A stretch of 8,371 nucleotides of DNA from Candidatus Bathyarchaeota archaeon. Its GTDB lineage: Archaea > Thermoproteota > Bathyarchaeia > TCS64. Position 1 is the stretch's first letter, and every line of letters starts with the position of its first letter. The position numbers and the translations under genes are program-made. The stretch lies in NCBI GenBank assembly GCA_020697635.1, contig JAEHCT010000050.1, positions 1 through 8,371 of the forward strand, in the 5' to 3' direction. Shown piece by piece: positions 5,864-8,371 of the stretch. The notes under the pieces are model-generated. The model searched no databases and was not told the origin of the DNA. It saw only the letters and a list, made by a program, of their open reading frames with translations.

Positions 5864-5880
5864 CGTTTAGTCTTTAAACG
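5864..5880. repeat. short inverted repeat across the methyltransferase stop codon
   Basis: CGTTTA-N5-TAAACG (6-bp arms) spans the end of the RNA methyltransferase and lies 35 bases before the TTG of the winged-helix/two-TM gene. It contains a TTTAAA on the minus strand that is well placed as a TATA box for that gene. It could be a promoter/operator, a transcript-end hairpin, or coincidence. Confidence 0.28.
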
Positions 5881-6712
5881 TATTCAGAAGCGCCAGCGTG
5901 GCGTGGATGGCTTCCTCCGTCCTGACGGTCTCGGTTCCCTGGCCGGGTATCGTGTTGAGTATGAACCTGAAGCACTCCTCCGCCCTCTTCCGATCCCTAC
6001 CTATTATCTCGTGAACGCCGTCCCTGTTGGACCCGAAGGCGACGAGTGTGCGTCTGCTCTCCGCCCAGAGAGAGCTTATCTCTTGGGCTGCTGAGTTGAA
6101 GTCGTCGCCCCTCCTAGAGGTCGCTATCGTCAGGTCCCACTCGGGGCTCAGCGCGAGCTCACTCAGCTTATAGTTGCTGCCCCGTAGGTCGTACCCCCAG
6201 TACTCGCTCAGTCTGTTCTTCTTCGCTGATCTTCCCTTGAGGTTGGGTTCCTTCTCAGCGACCTGTACGGTCACCCGGCTTCCTCTGCTCGGGGCCCGCC
6301 CCTTGACCTCCATGAACTTGTCCAGGCCGACGTCCACCATGTAGCCTCCGTCGATTATGTTGGTGACCACCCCTTCACGGACCTCCCCTGTCTCCACGTT
6401 CTTCACGCGGTCCTCGAGGGGGTGGTGGGGGGTCCGCAGCGGCGGCAGCGTCCCCGCGTACCTGAGCTCGGGCCGCTTCTTGAAGAGGTACCTCCTGAGG
6501 TACTGGGGCGTCTCCATGTACCCAAGTATGTACTTCATGAGGGTGCTCTCGTCTGGCTGGTCGGGGTAGATTATGATCTCCTCAACCCTGTAGATGGCGG
6601 CGGCGCGCCCCACCCGGCCCAGCGCCTCGGTCTTATCCCTGAGATGCCTTTGCTCGGAGACCATCGAGGCCGGTATGGCTATCGACAGCCTGTTTCTTCT
6701 CCTATTCACCAA
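5867..6712 (-). CDS. SPOUT-class RNA methyltransferase (COG2106 / PF02598, MTH1-like)
   Basis: S-adenosylmethionine-dependent RNA methylase of the SPOUT trefoil-knot class, 281 aa, a usual length for archaeal members; the precise RNA target is not established by sequence. Seen: the family N-terminus LSIAIPASMV (9-18), LRDKTEALGRVGRAAAIYRVEEIIIY (24-49), an OB-fold-like insert (about 105-155, EGVVTNIIDGGYMVDVG), and the C-terminal knot with LVAFGSNRDGVHEIIG (223-238) and NTIPGQGTETVRTEEAI (253-269) that form the cofactor pocket. All key motifs are intact. The TTG at 6712 and the GTG at 6709 are both possible starts: GGTGA at the end of the upstream gene is 4 bases before the TTG and 7 before the GTG, so the GTG may be the real one. 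It starts 4 bases after the 163-residue gene, indicating one operon. In many archaea this gene precedes ribosomal protein L3, but here a membrane winged-helix gene follows instead. Confidence 0.93.
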   Translation of the reverse strand: MVNRRRNRLSIAIPASMVSEQRHLRDKTEALGRVGRAAAIYRVEEIIIYPDQPDESTLMKYILGYMETPQYLRRYLFKKRPELRYAGTLPPLRTPHHPLEDRVKNVETGEVREGVVTNIIDGGYMVDVGLDKFMEVKGRAPSRGSRVTVQVAEKEPNLKGRSAKKNRLSEYWGYDLRGSNYKLSELALSPEWDLTIATSRRGDDFNSAAQEISSLWAESRRTLVAFGSNRDGVHEIIGRDRKRAEECFRFILNTIPGQGTETVRTEEAIHATLALLNTFKD

Positions 6713-6716
6713 GGCT

Positions 6717-7208
6717 TCACCGCTCCCTGTGCTTGGACCAGCTCTTCCAGCCGGTCTTCACATACTGTTCCCTATGTTTCATGTCCTCATGCACCCACTC
6801 CAAGAAGCCGTCGAAGCTCCTCATCTCGGCGACCTCCCTATGGTTCCCGACTCCTAGCCTGACGAGGCTCTCGACGAAGGTCTTCTCCGCCAGCTCCTGA
6901 GTCGCCCCGGTTATCTTTACCTCCTTAACCTTGTAGCCCAGTTCCATGAGGGTCTCTCTGGCCGAGGAGAAGACGTATCCCGTGCATATGTGGAGGGGCT
7001 CACCCCGTTCTATGCCCAGCTCATCTATGCCTTCGAGTATCACCTGGGTCGCGGAGCGTAGATACTCCTTGTACTTGAACTCGGGCTCCCTGAAGAGCCT
7101 GAGGGGTATCTCCCCGACGCGGGTCTCACCTGTCTCGACGCGCCTCATGACTATGACGGCTCCCCCGACCAGGTCGCCCCAGCCAGAGTCATCCACCTCG
7201 ACTACCAT
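6717..7208 (-). CDS. conserved-looking 163-residue protein of unknown function, possible RNase H-like fold
   Basis: I do not recognise a named family. Seen: soluble, no signal peptide or membrane helix. It opens with VVEVDDSGWGDLVGGAVIVMRR (2-23), two strands around an acidic pair and a Gly-rich turn. A helix (about 45-65), a strand LHICTGYV (72-79), a helix, the strand KVKEVKITG (93-101) and an Ala/Glu helix follow. It ends in a Trp-, Lys- and Arg-rich tail (138-163, LEWVHEDMKHREQ and GWKSW) that could bind nucleic acid. The VDDSG first strand and the alternating layout resemble RNase H/RuvC-like folds, but the later acidic residues are not clear (TGYV where an Asp is common), so this is tentative. 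It is the first gene of a unit with the RNA methyltransferase (4-base gap), which suggests an RNA-related job. The ATG lacks a Shine-Dalgarno and sits just after a good TATA box, implying a leaderless transcript. Confidence 0.85.
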   Translation of the reverse strand: MVVEVDDSGWGDLVGGAVIVMRRVETGETRVGEIPLRLFREPEFKYKEYLRSATQVILEGIDELGIERGEPLHICTGYVFSSARETLMELGYKVKEVKITGATQELAEKTFVESLVRLGVGNHREVAEMRSFDGFLEWVHEDMKHREQYVKTGWKSWSKHRER

Positions 7209-7233
7209 TATGGACGATAGAAGACAATCTATG

Positions 7234-7242
7234 GATAAATAG
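7234..7242 (-). promoter_or_regulatory. TATA box giving a near-leaderless transcript for the 163-aa/methyltransferase operon
   Basis: The minus strand reads CTATTTATC, close to the archaeal TATA consensus, centred 30 bases before the ATG at 7208. A transcription start 25-27 bases downstream would fall within a few bases of the ATG. No Shine-Dalgarno is present, as expected for leaderless initiation. Confidence 0.55.
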
Positions 7243-7279
7243 GTTGGTGGTGTGTCCCTCTCGGTGAATACGTTTCCTT

Positions 7280-7285
7280 AAAAAA
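7280..7285 (-). terminator. poly-T terminator after the sugar-phosphate isomerase
   Basis: A run of six T on the minus strand lies 29 bases beyond the TAG of the isomerase, and upstream of the next promoter. Archaeal RNA polymerase stops at such tracts without needing a hairpin. This separates the isomerase transcript from the downstream operon. Confidence 0.55.
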
Positions 7286-7314
7286 GTCGTCGAGGCAACG
7301 GGTATTCCTTGTAT

Positions 7315-8370
7315 CTAGAGTTTCTTCAGGGCGTCTATCGAGTCGTTTATGCTTGGGTCATGTCCGTACAGCATACCGAGGTACGCCGACGCGAAGTCCC
7401 CGATGTATAGCGCCGAGATCATACGGGCCAGCCTTCCCTCGCCTATCGCCTCGACCTCCACCACCCCGCCGAACTTCTCTGCCATCAGCTCGGTGAACCT
7501 ATCGATCTTCGCAGCCGGGGCTTCCTCCTCTAAGGGGTCTCTGATTATAACTGCGCACGCCTTTTTCAACTGATCATGGGGGGCCTCACGAGCCATGATG
7601 CTGTTATGAAACGCCTCGGGGAAGAACCCGGCGGAGGCCAGGCTCTTGCTGTTCTCGTTGATCTGGGTGCAGCAACGGTAAGCCACCCCCTCGTGTAGGC
7701 TTGAACCATAGAAGTAGGGTGTGTAGTCCTTGATGCTCTCTGCCAAGGCCTTACCGGGGTTCGAGTCAGTGGGGATGCCTGGGTTCATCTCCTCGCTGAG
7801 GCTCTTGGCGACGTCGATGGCCTCCTCGACCTCCCGCCACATCTCGTCACCGATTAGACCTAGATTCCTAGTGACCGCCGCGAGCCCGAAGAACTGGAAC
7901 GCTATAGCCCCCCTAGGCCTGTAGCCCTTGGGGAACCTTAGGAGGGGGATCTTTCTCCGGGAGGCGCTCTGGCTGAGTTTCCCGCCTGAGCAGAAACAGA
8001 TCAAGGGGCACCCAATCTTCACGGCCTGATGGTACTGGCTCAGGGTCTCCTCCGTCTCCCCTGAGTAGCTCACGACGTAGACCAGGGTGCCCTCGTCTAC
8101 CCACGCGGGCAGGCGGCTACCACGCGAGATAAATATGGGTGTCTTGGAGAAGTCCTTAAGCCAGTCTCTGAGCAGGATGCCGCCGACGGCTGATCCGCCC
8201 ATCCCGGCTATCACCAAGTTTTCAATCTCCTTCGGTATTCCGCCGAGCTCAAGCTTCTCCGCGTCTCGTATCGCCTTCCTAGCGCTTGATGGGAAACGGG
8301 TTAAGGCAGACAGCATGCCGCCGCTGTCGTGGTTTCTCAGGTACTCCGGGTCGTCTAGGAGATGCTCCAT
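7315..8370 (-). CDS. bifunctional phosphoglucose/phosphomannose isomerase (archaeal PGI/PMI, SIS domains)
   Basis: Cytoplasmic enzyme that interconverts glucose-6-phosphate or mannose-6-phosphate with fructose-6-phosphate, linking glycolysis/gluconeogenesis to mannose supply for glycans. Seen in 351 aa: the first SIS domain with phosphate-binding GMGGSAVGG (56-64) and SYSGETEETLS (101-111), YRPRGAIAF (150-158) with the conserved arginine, and the second domain with the catalytic region QINENSK (236-242, Glu239) and FPEAFHNSI (250-258, His255). The end is Y-x-GD-x-x-S-x-YL...DPSINDSIDALKKL, with a lysine near the C-terminus as in the Pyrobaculum enzyme. All expected residues are present. It is longer than the roughly 300-residue crenarchaeal forms, with extra sequence at the N-terminus and around 195-215. 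The ATG begins one base from the window edge, but homologues open with a similar LDDPEY segment, so the gene is probably complete. It ends with TAG followed by a T6 tract. Confidence 0.93.
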   Translation of the reverse strand: MEHLLDDPEYLRNHDSGGMLSALTRFPSSARKAIRDAEKLELGGIPKEIENLVIAGMGGSAVGGILLRDWLKDFSKTPIFISRGSRLPAWVDEGTLVYVVSYSGETEETLSQYHQAVKIGCPLICFCSGGKLSQSASRRKIPLLRFPKGYRPRGAIAFQFFGLAAVTRNLGLIGDEMWREVEEAIDVAKSLSEEMNPGIPTDSNPGKALAESIKDYTPYFYGSSLHEGVAYRCCTQINENSKSLASAGFFPEAFHNSIMAREAPHDQLKKACAVIIRDPLEEEAPAAKIDRFTELMAEKFGGVVEVEAIGEGRLARMISALYIGDFASAYLGMLYGHDPSINDSIDALKKL

Positions 8371-8371
8371 A

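Noticed and set aside
6422..6862. 146-codon plus-strand ORF over the methyltransferase/163-residue gene junction
   Set aside because: Antisense to both genes, with Pro/Arg/Ser/His-rich low-complexity content and no supporting start signals.

Overview
This window looks archaeal. The evidence is a fused archaeal-type phosphoglucose/phosphomannose isomerase, a COG2106-type SPOUT RNA methyltransferase with an OB-fold insert, membrane-tethered winged-helix regulators of COG2512 type, TATA-like boxes 25-40 bases before several starts with little or no Shine-Dalgarno, a poly-T stop signal, and frequent TTG or GTG starts. The fairly GC-rich composition and the gene mix suggest a Thermoproteota/TACK archaeon (for example a Bathyarchaeia-like lineage), but no marker here fixes the phylum.

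Nearly everything is on the minus strand, so the reading order is from high to low coordinates. From the right edge: the sugar-phosphate isomerase (7315-8370) ends in a T6 tract. A leaderless-type promoter then drives a tight unit: an unassigned 163-residue protein (6717-7208), the RNA methyltransferase (5867-6712), and 37 bases later a small winged-helix protein with two membrane helices (5389-5829). Next comes a 119-residue membrane-hairpin protein (4939-5298), with a 7-bp-arm inverted repeat in the gap between the two. A rubrerythrin gene with its own promoter follows (4281-4829).

After a 184-base AT-rich gap there is a two-gene unit, overlapping by 4 bases. It encodes a signal-peptide/extracellular-domain/transmembrane/winged-helix regulator (2846-4096) and a secreted Ig-like plus helical protein (1377-2849). 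The two share helical-hairpin motifs and look like a surface sensor with a secreted partner. A LarA/DUF2088 family protein (97-1332) follows; it has lost the residues that hold and use the nickel-pincer cofactor in lactate racemase. At the left edge, the last 26 codons of a plus-strand membrane protein (1-81) converge on it.

The most unusual content is in 1377-5829: two separate one-component membrane-to-DNA regulators, each next to a small or secreted envelope protein, with the oxidative-stress protein rubrerythrin between them. Housekeeping functions (sugar-phosphate isomerisation, RNA methylation) lie to the right. No tRNA, rRNA, CRISPR array, insertion sequence or integrase was seen. The longest stretch without a gene is 184 bases.
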